The notes: generated by a model from the letters alone, not told the origin. Shown: positions 47,425-57,592, counted from the first letter of the stretch. The stretch is DNA of 64,000 nt from Halopseudomonas formosensis (GCF_900115905.1 NZ_FOYD01000005.1:62001-126000), one strand, 5' to 3'. Made by a program: numbers and translations.

Positions 47425-48864
47425 TCAACCGGCGATGCGCTGGTGCAGTTGACGTGACAGATCGGCCAGCCGCTCGCCCAGCTGGCTGAGCTCCTGCTGG
47501 GCATTGAGCAGCTCGCTGCTGGCCTGATGCTGCCGCTGGGTGGCGGCACGCTGCTGGGCACTGAATTCGCGCACATCCACCAGTTGCCCATGGGCCTGAT
47601 CCAGCGCCTGCTTCTGCGCGGCTATCGACTCGGCCAGTTTGCGGGTCTGCTCCGCAGTGGTCAGCAGCGTGCTACCGGCGCTGGTCACCTGGGTGACGCC
47701 GGTATCGACGGTGCTGTGCGAGTCGCCCAGTACCTGCTGGACCCTGTCGGCGGTCTCGTTGCTGCGCAGCGACAGGCTGCGCACCTCGTCGGCCACCACG
47801 GCAAAGCCCCTTCCCTGCTCACCGGCCCGGGCCGCCTCGATGGCGGCATTGAGCGCCAGCAGGTTGGTCTGGTGGGCGATGGCGCTGATCATCTGCATGG
47901 ATTCCTCGATCCGCTGATTACTCTGCTGGATCGCCTGCATGCTGTTTTCCGCTTCCTGCATCTGGCTGACGCAGTCCTCGATCTGTGAGCTGCTTACCGC
48001 AGTGTGCTGGTTCAACTCCTGCATCTGCGCGGTGGTGCGCGACAGCTGCTGCAGCACCTGATCGGCCAGATAATCCAGCTGCTGCATGGTCTCGGCCTGG
48101 GCACGGCTGTCCGCATCTATGGCTTCGCAGCGCTGGCGCACCCCCGCCAGGGTGCTTTCCAGCTGCCCGGCCATCTGCAGCAACTCACCGGCACTCAGGC
48201 GCACTTCATCGACCAGGGCGGCCAGCTGCTGCTCCTTGAGCTCGACCTGCCGCCCGGACTGCAACACTTCCTCGACCCCGCGCTCGGCCTCGGCCACCGC
48301 CATGTTGCGCTGACGGGCGTTGAACCACTGGGCTATCCACACGGTGATCATGGGCAGCAGGAAGCCGGACCAGGTGTTGATCATTTCTTCCCTGGGACTC
48401 AGCTCGAAGATCGGCAGCGCCGCGCCGCTGCGATCCAGCCAGATCAGCCAGCTCACGAAGATCACCGACACCGCCGCCCAGAACGCACCACTGCGGGGGC
48501 TGACCAGTACATAGGCGAGGACCACCAGCACCACGGGCCAGAAGATGTGTGCCGAATGCAGTCCGCCGAGCTGGTAGACCAGCTGCATCGCGTAACTGTA
48601 GAAGAACAGCAGCGCCAGATTGCCGACCAGCTCCAGACTCAGCCGACCGCTGCGCAATACCGCCACCACACCGATCATGCCCAGCCCGAGCACCAGCGAC
48701 CCCATCACCAGGGGGCCGTTACCCAGGCGCGCCCACTTGATGCCGCTGTACAACGCAATGAGCAAACTGATTACCGCCGAGAAGGCGATGATGCGCGCCA
48801 GCATCAGCTGGGATGGCCGGTTGATGGAGGACGGGATCAACAGTCCCAGATAGCGTTGCAGCAT
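47425..48864 (-). CDS. Methyl-accepting chemotaxis protein
   Basis: 479 residues. The N-terminal ~185 residues hold about six transmembrane helices instead of a periplasmic ligand domain, so sensing is probably within the membrane (redox, energy or a lipophilic signal; inferred). The cytoplasmic coiled coil has the conserved hairpin tip [20 protein letters not shown] followed by [12 protein letters not shown]. Adjacent to pcaR (stops 9 bases apart, convergent), but there is no direct evidence that it senses an aromatic compound. Confidence 0.9.
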   Translation of the reverse strand: MLQRYLGLLIPSSINRPSQLMLARIIAFSAVISLLIALYSGIKWARLGNGPLVMGSLVLGLGMIGVVAVLRSGRLSLELVGNLALLFFYSYAMQLVYQLGGLHSAHIFWPVVLVVLAYVLVSPRSGAFWAAVSVIFVSWLIWLDRSGAALPIFELSPREEMINTWSGFLLPMITVWIAQWFNARQRNMAVAEAERGVEEVLQSGRQVELKEQQLAALVDEVRLSAGELLQMAGQLESTLAGVRQRCEAIDADSRAQAETMQQLDYLADQVLQQLSRTTAQMQELNQHTAVSSSQIEDCVSQMQEAENSMQAIQQSNQRIEESMQMISAIAHQTNLLALNAAIEAARAGEQGRGFAVVADEVRSLSLRSNETADRVQQVLGDSHSTVDTGVTQVTSAGSTLLTTAEQTRKLAESIAAQKQALDQAHGQLVDVREFSAQQRAATQRQHQASSELLNAQQELSQLGERLADLSRQLHQRIAG

Positions 48865-49037
48865 GGTGCAGGATCCTCGGGTGGTCCAGTTTGATCGACA
48901 ACATCATATTGCTATCAATGAAACTAGCCCTTTACCCGAGGTCAGGCAATAGGGAGCAGGCGCTGGAACCCATCGCCCCCGGAGTGACTCACTGGTCCGC
49001 TGCAAACTGCGGTGGAGCCAGCCTGAGTGGCCCCTGC

Positions 49038-49274
49038 TCAGCGCGGCGTCTCGTCCCGCTTCAGGCGCAGGATGGCGCGGGTGATGCGCGGCGCGCCGAC
49101 AAGGATCAGGGTAAAGGCAATCGGCCAGGCGATATAGAAGGCCCGCCACCAACGTTGCAGGAAGGCCTCATCCATGCCGGTGTTCACCCAGGTAATAACG
49201 AAGGTCATGATGCTGACCATGTACAACGACATCGCGAATGCCGTTACCAAGGGTATGTATCGGGATTTGATCAC
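49038..49274 (-). CDS. DUF2798 membrane protein (GTG start)
   Basis: 78 residues with two transmembrane helices; MIKSRYIPLVTAFAMSLYMV and the FVITWVNTG segment fit the DUF2798 family (unknown function). The GTG at 49274 has AGGAG nine bases upstream and gives the family N-terminus; a GTG six codons earlier is less likely. Confidence 0.75.
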   Translation of the reverse strand: MIKSRYIPLVTAFAMSLYMVSIMTFVITWVNTGMDEAFLQRWWRAFYIAWPIAFTLILVGAPRITRAILRLKRDETPR

Positions 49275-49535
49275 CTGCTGACTCTCCTGCACAAACTCCC
49301 GAACCAGCGATGGCGCCGGTCCGACAAATCATTAGAAATCGCTAATATACAGCAACCCGTTGCTCCGGCCGAGCAATATCCCGCAGCCGGGTCTAGGCTG
49401 AAATCTATCCTTTAGTCCAACCCATGGTGGCCAGAGCCCGAACCAGACGCTATATTCGCTGCCAAGGTGTGTCGCCGCATGGTGCGGAAAGGACAGGTAT
49501 TTTGCGAGGGTCGGGCCGCCCACGCAGGAGACGCC

Positions 49536-50894
49536 ATGATGCCACACCGTCATGCCGGGCAGCCGTTGCCCCGCGCCCAGCTTTTCACCCAGCGTGCCTT
49601 CGCCACCGTCGAACGCTTCATGCACATTCAGGCATCCAGCGGCATTGTCCTGCTGGTGGCTGCCGCTATTGCACTGATCTGGGCCAATTCGCCGCTTGCC
49701 CACTCCTACCACGATCTCTGGCATACCCCACTGGCCATTACCCTGGGCAACCTGAGTTTTTCCCAACCGTTGCACTTCTGGATCAACGATGTGCTGATGA
49801 CGGTGTTCTTCCTGGTAGTAGGCATGGAGGTCAAGCGCGAGATCCATGAGGGGTCACTGAGCGATCTGCGCCAGGCGATGCTGCCGATCGCCGCCGCCGG
49901 AGGCGGTGTACTGGTGCCAGCGCTGATCTATCTCGGGCTGAACATGGGCAATGCCGGGCTGCATGGCTGGGCCATTCCCACGGCCACGGACATCGCCTTT
50001 GCGGTGGGCCTGCTGGCGCTGCTGGGGCCCTCGATTCCCAGCACGGTGCGCATCTTCCTGCTGGCCCTGGCGATCATCGATGACATAGTCGCCATCCTCA
50101 TCATTGCCCTGTTCTACTCCGAAGGGCTGGACCCCAGCGGCTTTCTGGTGGCCGGTGTGGGCGTGCTGATGGTTCTGGCCATGCAGCAGATGGGTATCGG
50201 CAGCGCCTTCGCTTATGTGCTCCCGGGGATTGTGCTGTGGAGCGGCATGCTGATGACCGGCGCTCACCCTACCCTGGCCGGCGTGGTACTGGGAATGATG
50301 ACGCCCGTAGTGCCGGTGCGACTGCGCGAACGCCCACTGGACATGCTCAGCCGCATTGCCGGCGAACTGACCGGCCGCGGCTCCAGTGCCAGCCGGGACC
50401 TGGAGCAGATGAACACCCACCTGCGCTCCCTGCGCCTGGCCCAGCGGGAAATATTGCCGCCAGTGGTACGCGTGCAGCATGCCCTGCACCCATGGGTGGC
50501 ATTCGTGATAATGCCGGTATTCGCTCTGGCCAACGCCGGCATCACCCTGGACGGCATTGACCTGTCGGTCAGCGGTGCCCAGTGGGTGACGCTGGGCGTG
50601 ATCGCCGGCCTGGTCCTGGGCAAGCCCCTGGGTATCGTCGGGATGACCTGGTTGATGGTACGCCTGCGCCTGTGCACCCTGCCCGAAGGCGCCGGCTGGG
50701 CAGGCATCTGTCTGATCGGCCTGTTCGCCGGAGTCGGCTTCACCATGTCCATCTTCATCAGCATGCTGGCCTTCACCGACCCCAACCTGCTGGGCGCCGC
50801 CAAGCTGGGCGTGCTTGCGGGCTCGGTGGTTGCCTCAGTGCTCGGTCTGGTGGTGGGCTTTGTGGTGATCAGGCGTCGTCGCACAGCCGCGTGA
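49536..50894 (+). CDS. nhaA: Na+/H+ antiporter NhaA
   Basis: 452 residues, about twelve transmembrane helices. The ion-binding aspartates correspond to Asp182/Asp183 in [10 protein letters not shown], with Asp152 in [10 protein letters not shown], as in E. coli NhaA Asp163/164 and Asp133. Exports sodium in exchange for protons; fits a salt-tolerant lifestyle. ATG at 49536 with AGGAG upstream. Confidence 0.94.
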   Translation: MMPHRHAGQPLPRAQLFTQRAFATVERFMHIQASSGIVLLVAAAIALIWANSPLAHSYHDLWHTPLAITLGNLSFSQPLHFWINDVLMTVFFLVVGMEVKREIHEGSLSDLRQAMLPIAAAGGGVLVPALIYLGLNMGNAGLHGWAIPTATDIAFAVGLLALLGPSIPSTVRIFLLALAIIDDIVAILIIALFYSEGLDPSGFLVAGVGVLMVLAMQQMGIGSAFAYVLPGIVLWSGMLMTGAHPTLAGVVLGMMTPVVPVRLRERPLDMLSRIAGELTGRGSSASRDLEQMNTHLRSLRLAQREILPPVVRVQHALHPWVAFVIMPVFALANAGITLDGIDLSVSGAQWVTLGVIAGLVLGKPLGIVGMTWLMVRLRLCTLPEGAGWAGICLIGLFAGVGFTMSIFISMLAFTDPNLLGAAKLGVLAGSVVASVLGLVVGFVVIRRRRTAA

Positions 50895-51096
50895 CATTCA
50901 GAGTGACAGCCGCCCTGGCCTGACGCCCACTTCCGGGATACCACCCCAGCATCTATGCTGAGCAAGGCGGTACCCCGGTTCCACCTTGAGGGCGCCAGGG
51001 AGCGCGCGGGCTATCAGACCCACGCGACCGCTCCGTGGCACATGACGAACCGGGGCGACGGATACGCTGATGAGTCACTGACCAGAGGACGACGCC

Positions 51097-51948
51097 ATGA
51101 CGCACATCATTGCCTGCATTGATGGTTCACCTTCCACCCCCTCGGTCTGCGATCACGCAGCCTGGGCCAGCCAGCAGCTGGGCGCGCCGCTGATCCTGCT
51201 GCACGTACTCGACCGGACCCTGTACCCGCAGAGCAACGATCCGAGCGTGGATATCGGCCTGGACGGCCGTGAGCAGCTGATGGAGGAGCTGGCCCGGCTG
51301 GATGAAGAGCGTGCCCGCCTGGCCCAGGAACAGGGCCAGCTGACTCTGGAAGCAGCCCGCCAGCGCATCATCGAGGCCGGCTATCAGGAGCCGCAGCTGA
51401 TGCACCGCCACGGCAGCCTGGTGGAGACCCTGCAGGAACTGGAGTCGGACATGCGCCTGCTGGTCATGGGCAAGCGCGGCGACGGTAGCTTGCGCCCCAG
51501 CCAGGTAATCGGCAGTCACCTGGAAAACGCTATCCGCAGCATGCGCCGTCCGGTGCTGGTGACGCCGTCGGTTTTCCGGATTCCACGCAGCGTGCTGCTC
51601 GCCTACGACGGCAGTGCCACCGCGGAAAAGGGTATCGACATGCTCTGCCAGAGCCCCCTGCTGCGGGGCCTGCCCATCCATGTGGTGATGATAGGTGCCG
51701 ACACCGGAAACCACAGACAACAGCTGGCCGCAGCCGCCACGCGCCTGGGCGATGCCGGCTACCAGACTGAGGTGGTTGTGCTGTCCGGCGAGGTCGAGGA
51801 CGCCCTGCTGGGTTACCAGCAGGAACACCAGTTCGACCTGCTGGCGATGGGCGCCTATGGCCACTCGCGCATCCGCGAGTTCTTTATCGGGAGCACCACG
51901 ACCACCATGCTGCGCCGTTGCCAGACGGCGCTGTTGATGCTGCGCTGA
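51097..51948 (+). CDS. Tandem universal stress protein
   Basis: 283 residues with two Usp domains (about 1-145 and 155-283). Nucleotide-binding segments VMGKRGDGSLRPSQVIGS in the first domain and MGAYGHSRIREFFIGSTTTTML in the second are present; the second fits the ATP-binding form. Stress adaptation role by family. AGAGGA precedes the ATG. Confidence 0.9.
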   Translation: MTHIIACIDGSPSTPSVCDHAAWASQQLGAPLILLHVLDRTLYPQSNDPSVDIGLDGREQLMEELARLDEERARLAQEQGQLTLEAARQRIIEAGYQEPQLMHRHGSLVETLQELESDMRLLVMGKRGDGSLRPSQVIGSHLENAIRSMRRPVLVTPSVFRIPRSVLLAYDGSATAEKGIDMLCQSPLLRGLPIHVVMIGADTGNHRQQLAAAATRLGDAGYQTEVVVLSGEVEDALLGYQQEHQFDLLAMGAYGHSRIREFFIGSTTTTMLRRCQTALLMLR

Positions 51949-52021
51949 GTTGCCAGCTCATATCCACGCTGACGCGCGCCGCTCGCTACTGGGGGGCAGG
52001 CGCCGTATAAGGCGCCCACCA

Positions 52022-52471
52022 TTAATAGCTCTTGTAGGGGAGAAACTTGCCGGACAGCAATACCTTCACCCGGTCCCCCTTCGGATCGGGCTCGCGCTGG
52101 ATATCCATGGAAAAGTCGATGGCGCTCATGATCCCGTCACCGAACTCCTCGTGAATCAGCTCCTTGATGGTGGTGCCGTACACGCTGACGATTTCGTACC
52201 AGCGGTAGATGAGTGGATCAGTGGGCACGGCGGTGGGCAGTGCACCTTTGTAGGGCACGATCTGCAACCAGGCCACCGCCTCGTCGGGCAGCTCGAACAG
52301 GTCACCCAGCGCCTCGGCCTGGGTCTTGTTGAAGGTCATCTGGCCCAGACAGCCGGCGGCGACAAACTCCTTCGACAGCCCCACCACCTCGGCAACCTGC
52401 TGCCATTTAAGGCCCTTGCGCACCTTGCTGGCGATGATCAGACGGGTAACTTCTTCGCGACTTGAAACCAT
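52022..52471 (-). CDS. cynS: Cyanate hydratase (cyanase)
   Basis: 149 residues; converts cyanate and bicarbonate to ammonia and CO2. The catalytic residues Arg90, Glu93 and Ser116 are present with the same spacing as Arg96, Glu99 and Ser122 of E. coli CynS. N-terminal helix-turn-helix-like domain (WQQVAEVVGLSKEFVAAG) is intact. GAGGAACA lies upstream of the ATG. No cynR, cynT or cynX lies next to it, so it stands alone. Confidence 0.95.
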   Translation of the reverse strand: MVSSREEVTRLIIASKVRKGLKWQQVAEVVGLSKEFVAAGCLGQMTFNKTQAEALGDLFELPDEAVAWLQIVPYKGALPTAVPTDPLIYRWYEIVSVYGTTIKELIHEEFGDGIMSAIDFSMDIQREPDPKGDRVKVLLSGKFLPYKSY

Positions 52472-52608
52472 GGTGTGTTCCTCGTTCCGTTGATTGCAGA
52501 GTTTTTGCTCGGCAGTGACGAAGCAAGGAGCAGGCCAACGCCTGCCGAACTACACAAGGACAAGGAGTTCCCACCGACGGTGCCGCCGGGCTTTTTTGAG
52601 AGCGATGC

Positions 52609-52636
52609 TTTACAGATCCTGCCCACTCTATATAAT
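52609..52636 (+). promoter_or_regulatory. tRNA-Thr promoter
   Basis: TTTACA (52609-52614) and a perfect TATAAT (52631-52636) are 16 bases apart, 10 bases before the tRNA. GC-rich GCATTCCCGCGCC follows, as in stringent-type discriminators. Confidence 0.7.
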
Positions 52637-52646
52637 GCATTCCCGC

Positions 52647-52722
<76 letters not shown>

Positions 52723-52732
52723 TGTAGATCAA

Positions 52733-52757
52733 GGCTTGCAGAGATGCAGGCCTTTTT
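52733..52757 (+). terminator. Terminator of tRNA-Thr
   Basis: GGCTTGCA and TGCAGGCC form an 8-bp stem with one G-T pair and loop GAGA, followed by TTTTT. Confidence 0.85.
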
Positions 52758-53086
52758 CGTTTCTGGGGTGGGTTACGCCGGGGGTTACCTTCTCGGAACC
52801 CAACAGCGAACCAAGGCCGTCATCATCGAAAAGCTGGTTTCACGCGAGCTGTGGCGAGGTGGTCACAGACACTTTGATCTTGGTCACCCCAGAGTCCTTT
52901 AAGCATCTGCAGTCAAGCATTTCCCTCAAACCCTCACTTGTGAATTACTTCTCCAGCGCTACTTGACATTAAGCTCGTAAGCCATTGTTTCTCCACACTC
53001 ATTCACAGCGATCATTTTTTGTACGCTTCGCTACAGGCCGCGTTATACGCGGCTCGCGGCAGGTTACCAAGCGCTCATCAACATTG
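52758..53086. other. Intergenic region with no recognised gene
   Basis: Between the tRNA-Thr terminator and the DnaA-box-like cluster I see no frame with a good ribosome site or protein family. AT content is higher than in the flanks. It could be an old integration scar, but no integrase remnant is recognisable. Confidence 0.4.
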
Positions 53087-53136
53087 TTATGCACAGCGTT
53101 CGGGGATAACTTTGGAAAGCGAAACCCTGTGGATAA
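53087..53136. promoter_or_regulatory. Cluster of DnaA-box-like 9-mers
   Basis: TGTGGATAA at 53128-53136 is a perfect DnaA box; TTATGCACA (53087-53095) differs from TTATCCACA by one base, and CGGGGATAA (53101-53109) by two. All lie within 50 bases, outside any gene. Confidence 0.45.
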
Positions 53137-53153
53137 CTCTGTGTGCAACCGGT

Positions 53154-54443
53154 TTACAGGGTGGGGGCGAGCTGTGCGTCAGGGAGTTCGGCCAGCAGCA
53201 GGAGGTTGCGCGGGGTCAGGGTGGATTCGCAGAACTGGCCCAGGCGCACCTGATATCCACACTCCTGCAGGTAGAGCCCGCGGTCGAGCAGCAGCCAGAT
53301 TTCCAATGGCCGGCGGAACAGCCCGGGTACCAGCTCCAGGTTGCGCACCTCGGCCAGTCGCTGCCAGCCCTGCTGTTCCAGGGCCTGCCAGTCTTCCGGC
53401 TCCCGCAGTTGCAGGCCGTGGTGGGCGGCCAGGTCCCGGCAGAAGTGGGCAATGCCCTGCGCCAGGGCGCTCTCCGGACGTGAGGGCGTGGGCAGGTACT
53501 GATCCACTCCCCTTGCCTGCCTTTGCCAGATATCGAAGGCCAGGCGCCAGGCCATGGACTGGTCGCGCAGGCGACGCACTCGCTGCCCGGCGGTGATGCT
53601 CTCCTGCAGGGGCAGCCCGAGATCCTCCCGGCTCAGGCGCAGAACGCTGGCACGGGCACGGGCGGACATCGGCTGGTAGCTGGCACTCTCGATGCGGTTG
53701 TAGCAGCAGGGGGACAGCGCCAATTGACGGCAGCCCCGGCGAGCCGCCTGTTCAAGCAGAGTCATGTGCAGTTGCCCACAGGCGTGCAGTGCCACAACGC
53801 TGTGCTGGGTCTGCAGCTGCGACCAGCTGTCCGGGTCAAGCACATCGGCATCCACATGGCTGCTGCTTACCCCCAGCTGACGCCCCAGCTCTACGCCCTG
53901 TCGGTTGAGCTGCGGATCGCGCTCAAGGCAGGTCAGTGGCTTGCCGGCCTGCCATGCCAGCAGCCGGCCCAGATGGCCCTTGCCGGCACACCAGTCCAGC
54001 CAGTGCGTTGCAGGTTGCTGCCAGCCATGACGGACGCATGCGGCGAAATGGGTGATCTGTTGCCATTTGCGGCCGGGAATGTGGCGGCTGAGCAGGTCTG
54101 CGGTCTGCCGCTGTTCTGTCGTCGAGCGGGTGCTCGACAACCCGGGATCGACTGATGGCTGATAGTGCGGCAATTGGCTCAGTTCGAGGGCGCGCTGGGC
54201 CAGCTGGGCGAAGGGCCTTGGTGCACCCTCGAGCAGATGCGGCTGGTTGTGCGCCGCTTCGGCCTGCTCCAGAGTGCGGCTGCGCAGCCAGTTGGCCAGT
54301 TCCGGCCAGTCGGCCTCCCAGGGCAGATGCACAGTGGTGAAAGGCCGCGGGCGCCAGAGTGCCTGGTGCTCGAGCAGCCAGGCATCCAGTTCGGCAAAAC
54401 GGGCAGCGTAGTCGATGCCCGCGTCAACGGGTGCGGCTGGCAT
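53154..54443 (-). CDS. SAM-dependent methyltransferase (Methyltransf_32-like)
   Basis: 429 residues. Around residue 148 WLDWCAGKGHLGRLLA forms the SAM-binding motif I, followed by CLERDP (acidic motif II), and later VALHACG and LALSPCCYN, as in GSTCD-like methyltransferases of the Methyltransf_32 family. The substrate is unknown. The start overlaps the end of the ABC permease gene by 20 bases, so it is co-transcribed; the ribosome site is weak. Confidence 0.8.
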   Translation of the reverse strand: MPAAPVDAGIDYAARFAELDAWLLEHQALWRPRPFTTVHLPWEADWPELANWLRSRTLEQAEAAHNQPHLLEGAPRPFAQLAQRALELSQLPHYQPSVDPGLSSTRSTTEQRQTADLLSRHIPGRKWQQITHFAACVRHGWQQPATHWLDWCAGKGHLGRLLAWQAGKPLTCLERDPQLNRQGVELGRQLGVSSSHVDADVLDPDSWSQLQTQHSVVALHACGQLHMTLLEQAARRGCRQLALSPCCYNRIESASYQPMSARARASVLRLSREDLGLPLQESITAGQRVRRLRDQSMAWRLAFDIWQRQARGVDQYLPTPSRPESALAQGIAHFCRDLAAHHGLQLREPEDWQALEQQGWQRLAEVRNLELVPGLFRRPLEIWLLLDRGLYLQECGYQVRLGQFCESTLTPRNLLLLAELPDAQLAPTL

Positions 54444-55125
54444 CCACTTTCAGCCAGCGCTCGACCAGCTTGAACAGCTGGGTGAACACCAGGGTAATGG
54501 ACAGATAGATCAGCCCGGCAACCATGAAGAACATCTCATACTGGTAGGTACGCGCGTTCAGGGTGCGCACCACGCCCATGATGTCCAGCAGGGTCACGGT
54601 ATAGACCACGGCGCTGGCCTTGAGCATGAGGATGACCTCGTTGCCATAGGCCGGCAGACCGATGCGGATGGCCCGGGGCAGGATGATGTGCTGCAGAGCC
54701 TGCCGTTTGGACATGCCCAATGCCCGGGCTGCCTCCACCTCACCCGGCGGAACGGCCTGAATGGCGCCGCGCAGGATCTCGGCGATATAGGCCGCGGTAT
54801 GCAGGGTCATGGTGATCAGGGCGCACCAGTAGGGTTCGCGCAGGTACGGCCAGAGCGAGCTGTCGCGCACCACCTGGAACTGGGACAATCCGTAGTACAC
54901 CAGAAACAGCTGCAGCAGCAGCGGCGTGCCGCGGAAGAAGAAAATGTAGCTGTACGGCAGCGCACGGATGTACCAGTGCCGAGAAGCCCGTGCCAGACCC
55001 AGGGGGATGGCGAAGAACAGTCCCACCACCACGGCGATGCCCACCAGCTCGAGCGTCAGCAGCGTACCCTCCCAGAGCATGGGCGCCCACTGCACTATCA
55101 TTGCCCAACGTTCTGCCCAGGTCAC
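54424..55125 (-). CDS. hisM: Amino acid ABC transporter permease (HisM-like)
   Basis: 233-residue inner-membrane permease with the EAA loop EAARALGMSKRQALQHIILP. The start is a GTG that overlaps the hisQ stop (GTGA), with GAGGA seven bases upstream; upstream open sequence is out-of-frame shadow of hisQ. Forms the channel with HisQ. Confidence 0.9.
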   Translation of the reverse strand: MTWAERWAMIVQWAPMLWEGTLLTLELVGIAVVVGLFFAIPLGLARASRHWYIRALPYSYIFFFRGTPLLLQLFLVYYGLSQFQVVRDSSLWPYLREPYWCALITMTLHTAAYIAEILRGAIQAVPPGEVEAARALGMSKRQALQHIILPRAIRIGLPAYGNEVILMLKASAVVYTVTLLDIMGVVRTLNARTYQYEMFFMVAGLIYLSITLVFTQLFKLVERWLKVDASRTR

Positions 55126-55814
55126 AGTTCGGTCCTCGCATAGCCGCGGTTGGCACGGTGCTCGAACCAGTGCAGCGCCGCCATGATGATGACGGTCAGA
55201 CCCAGGTAGATCAGTGCCGCCATGAAGTAGAAGGTGAAGGGTTCCTTGGTGGCGTTGGCCGCCACCTGGGCCTTGCGCATGACCTCCTCGAGGGAGATCA
55301 GCGATACCAGCGCAGTATCCTTGAGCATGATCAGGTACAGATTGCCCAGCCCCGGCAGGGCAACCCGCCACAGCTGCGGCAGGGTGATGCGCCAGAAGAT
55401 GCGCAGCCGCGACATGCCCAGTGCCAGACCGGCCTCACGCTGGCCCGGATGCAGGGACAGCAGGGCACCGCGGAAGACTTCGGTGGCGTAGGCACCGAAA
55501 CACAGCCCCAGGGCGATGGTGCCGGCCGCGAAGGGGCTGAGGGTCAGATAGGGGTTGCCGAAGTGGCTGCCGAGCCAGTTCATCAGTGAGGTGGTGCCGT
55601 AGTAGGCCATCAGTACCCAGAGGGTCTCCGGCACACCGCGTACCACCGAGGTATAGAAGCCGCCGACACCGCGCAGGGCGCGGTTGCCGGAAACCTTGGC
55701 GCTGGCACCGAGCAGGCCGAGCAGCAGCCCGAGAGCCACCGAGGCCAGCGACAGGCGTATGGTCATCCAGGTCCCTTCCAGGAGGGCTGGACCGAATCCG
55801 TGTAAGTCAGGCAT
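55122..55814 (-). CDS. hisQ: Amino acid ABC transporter permease (HisQ-like)
   Basis: 230 residues, about five transmembrane helices, EAA loop REAGLALGMSRLRIFWRITLP. Partner permease of HisM. Confidence 0.9.
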   Translation of the reverse strand: MPDLHGFGPALLEGTWMTIRLSLASVALGLLLGLLGASAKVSGNRALRGVGGFYTSVVRGVPETLWVLMAYYGTTSLMNWLGSHFGNPYLTLSPFAAGTIALGLCFGAYATEVFRGALLSLHPGQREAGLALGMSRLRIFWRITLPQLWRVALPGLGNLYLIMLKDTALVSLISLEEVMRKAQVAANATKEPFTFYFMAALIYLGLTVIIMAALHWFEHRANRGYARTEL

Positions 55815-55865
55815 GTGTGTCAGGTCTGATAAGCGGAACCGGGCCCCGCAGGGCCCGGCCTTCCA

Positions 55866-56618
55866 TCAGCGGATGCTGAAGGGGAAGTACTTGGCGTTGA
55901 TCTCGTCGTAGGTACCGTCTTCGATGATCTCAGCCAGGGCCTTGTTCAGGCGCTCGCGCAGCGGATCACCCTTGCGCACGGCGATACCGATCTGGTCGTC
56001 GTCGAATACCGGCTCACCCTTGAGCTCGAAGTTGGCACCGGCGTCGCTCTGCAGCCATTCGTACTGCACGAAGACGTCAGCCAGCACGCCGTCGATACGG
56101 CCGGAGGCCATATCCAGATAGGCGTTTTCCTGGGTGTCGTAGAGGCGGATGGTCACCACGTCACCGAGGTTCTCTTCCAGCCACTGACCGGCGATGGTCG
56201 CCCGCTGCGCGCCAATGGTCTTGCCCTTGAGGTAGTCATTGTCCACCTTGAAGTCGCTGTTCTTGGGCGCCACGAACTGCAGCTTGTTGGTGTAATAGGG
56301 GTCGGTGAAGTCCACCGCACGCTTGCGCTCCTCGGTGATCGACATGGAGGCCACCAGGAAGTCGAAGCGACGGGTATTGAGTGCCGGGATGATGCCGTCC
56401 CAGTCGGAGGTCACCACACTGCACTCGGCGCCCATCTTCTCGCACAGAGCGTGGGCGATATCCAGATCGAAGCCGACCGCCTTGCCGGTGTTGTCGATCT
56501 CGTTGAAGGGAGGATAGGCGCCTTCGGTGCCGATACGCAGCTTGTCGGCTGCCACTGCCTGGCCACCCAGGAATACAGCGGCCAGGGCCGCCAGAAGAAC
56601 TGCCTTGTAGCTTTTCAT
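55866..56618 (-). CDS. hisJ: Periplasmic amino acid-binding protein (HisJ/ArgT-like)
   Basis: 250 residues with a signal peptide (cleavage after AVA at about residue 23). LRIGTEGAYPPFNEID and VGFDLDIAHALCEKM are typical of binding proteins for basic amino acids (histidine, arginine, lysine, ornithine). The exact ligand is uncertain. GAAGGAG precedes the ATG. Overlaps hisP by four bases. Confidence 0.9.
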   Translation of the reverse strand: MKSYKAVLLAALAAVFLGGQAVAADKLRIGTEGAYPPFNEIDNTGKAVGFDLDIAHALCEKMGAECSVVTSDWDGIIPALNTRRFDFLVASMSITEERKRAVDFTDPYYTNKLQFVAPKNSDFKVDNDYLKGKTIGAQRATIAGQWLEENLGDVVTIRLYDTQENAYLDMASGRIDGVLADVFVQYEWLQSDAGANFELKGEPVFDDDQIGIAVRKGDPLRERLNKALAEIIEDGTYDEINAKYFPFSIR

Positions 56619-57397
56619 CGATACTGCTCCTTCTTATGGCTGGACATGAACTGCCTGCAGCGCTCGGAGGTGGGATTGTCGAATACCTGCTCCGGAGTGC
56701 CGATCTCTTCCACCTGTCCCTGATGCAGGAACACCACCTGACTGGACACCTGACGGGCAAAGCCCATCTCGTGGGTAACCAACAGCATAGTACGTCCTTC
56801 TTCGGCCAGGGCCCGGATAACCATGAGCACCTCATTGACCATTTCCGGGTCCAGTGCCGAGGTCGGCTCGTCGAACAGTATGACCTGGGGCTTCATCGCC
56901 AGGGTGCGGGCGATGGCCGCACGCTGTTGCTGGCCGCCGGAGAGCTGGGCCGGATAGGCATGGCGCTTGTCGGCGATGCCGACCTTCTCCAGGAACACCT
57001 CGGCGGCGGCGATGGCATCGGCCTTGGACTGGCCCAGCACACGCCGCGGCGCTTCGATGATGTTCTCCAGGATGGTCATGTGCGGCCACAGGTTGAAGCT
57101 CTGGAACACGAACCCCACCCGCGCCCGCAGGCGATTGATCTGGGCATGGTCGGCGGCCACCAGGGAGCCGTCGCGACTGGGCTTGAGCTTGAGCTCCTCG
57201 CCGGCGACCAGTATCTGGCCCTGATGGGGGTTTTCCAGCAGGTTGATGCAGCGCAACAGGGTGCTTTTCCCGGAACCGGACGAGCCGAGGATGGAAATGA
57301 CGTCGCCATCCCGGGCCAGCAGGTCGACGCCCTTGAGAACCTCAAGATCGCCATAGCGCTTGTGCAGGTTGCGCACTTCGAGAGCAGGGGGTGTCAC
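56615..57397 (-). CDS. hisP: Amino acid ABC transporter ATPase (HisP-like)
   Basis: 260 residues; Walker A GSSGSGKST, signature LSGGQQQRAAIAR, Walker B VILFDEPTSALDP. Strong overall likeness to HisP. Start codon GTG at 57397 with a poor ribosome site. First gene of hisP-J-Q-M followed by the methyltransferase gene; order as in a Pseudomonas basic amino acid importer. Confidence 0.92.
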   Translation of the reverse strand: MTPPALEVRNLHKRYGDLEVLKGVDLLARDGDVISILGSSGSGKSTLLRCINLLENPHQGQILVAGEELKLKPSRDGSLVAADHAQINRLRARVGFVFQSFNLWPHMTILENIIEAPRRVLGQSKADAIAAAEVFLEKVGIADKRHAYPAQLSGGQQQRAAIARTLAMKPQVILFDEPTSALDPEMVNEVLMVIRALAEEGRTMLLVTHEMGFARQVSSQVVFLHQGQVEEIGTPEQVFDNPTSERCRQFMSSHKKEQYR

Positions 57398-57554
57398 GTA
57401 AAGTTATCCAATCTGAAGCAATGCCGCAAAGCTAGCACAGGTGGGGGATATGACCAATAAGTCGTTTCGCTGGACCGACAGGCTACGACACCGATACAGA
57501 CCCGGCCAACCTGGGCAGATCTGCCGACGCGGCCTGGACGGACCGAGATGACAC

Positions 57555-57583
57555 AAAAAAGCCCGCTGGCAAAACCAGCAGGC
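57555..57583 (-). terminator. Terminator after tRNA 3' fragment
   Basis: On minus GCCTGCTGG and CCAGCGGGC pair (one mismatch) around a TTTTG loop, followed by TTTTTT. It stands directly behind the CCA end of the tRNA fragment, as a normal tRNA terminator would. Confidence 0.8.
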
Positions 57584-57592
57584 TTGGAATAA

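Noticed and set aside
49332..49847. 171-codon minus frame opposite the start of nhaA
   Set aside because: Shadow of nhaA and its upstream region; no coding signal.
52576..52597. GC-rich dyad followed by TTTTTT upstream of tRNA-Thr
   Set aside because: The stem is imperfect, and no plus-strand gene directly precedes it, so a terminator call is not supported.
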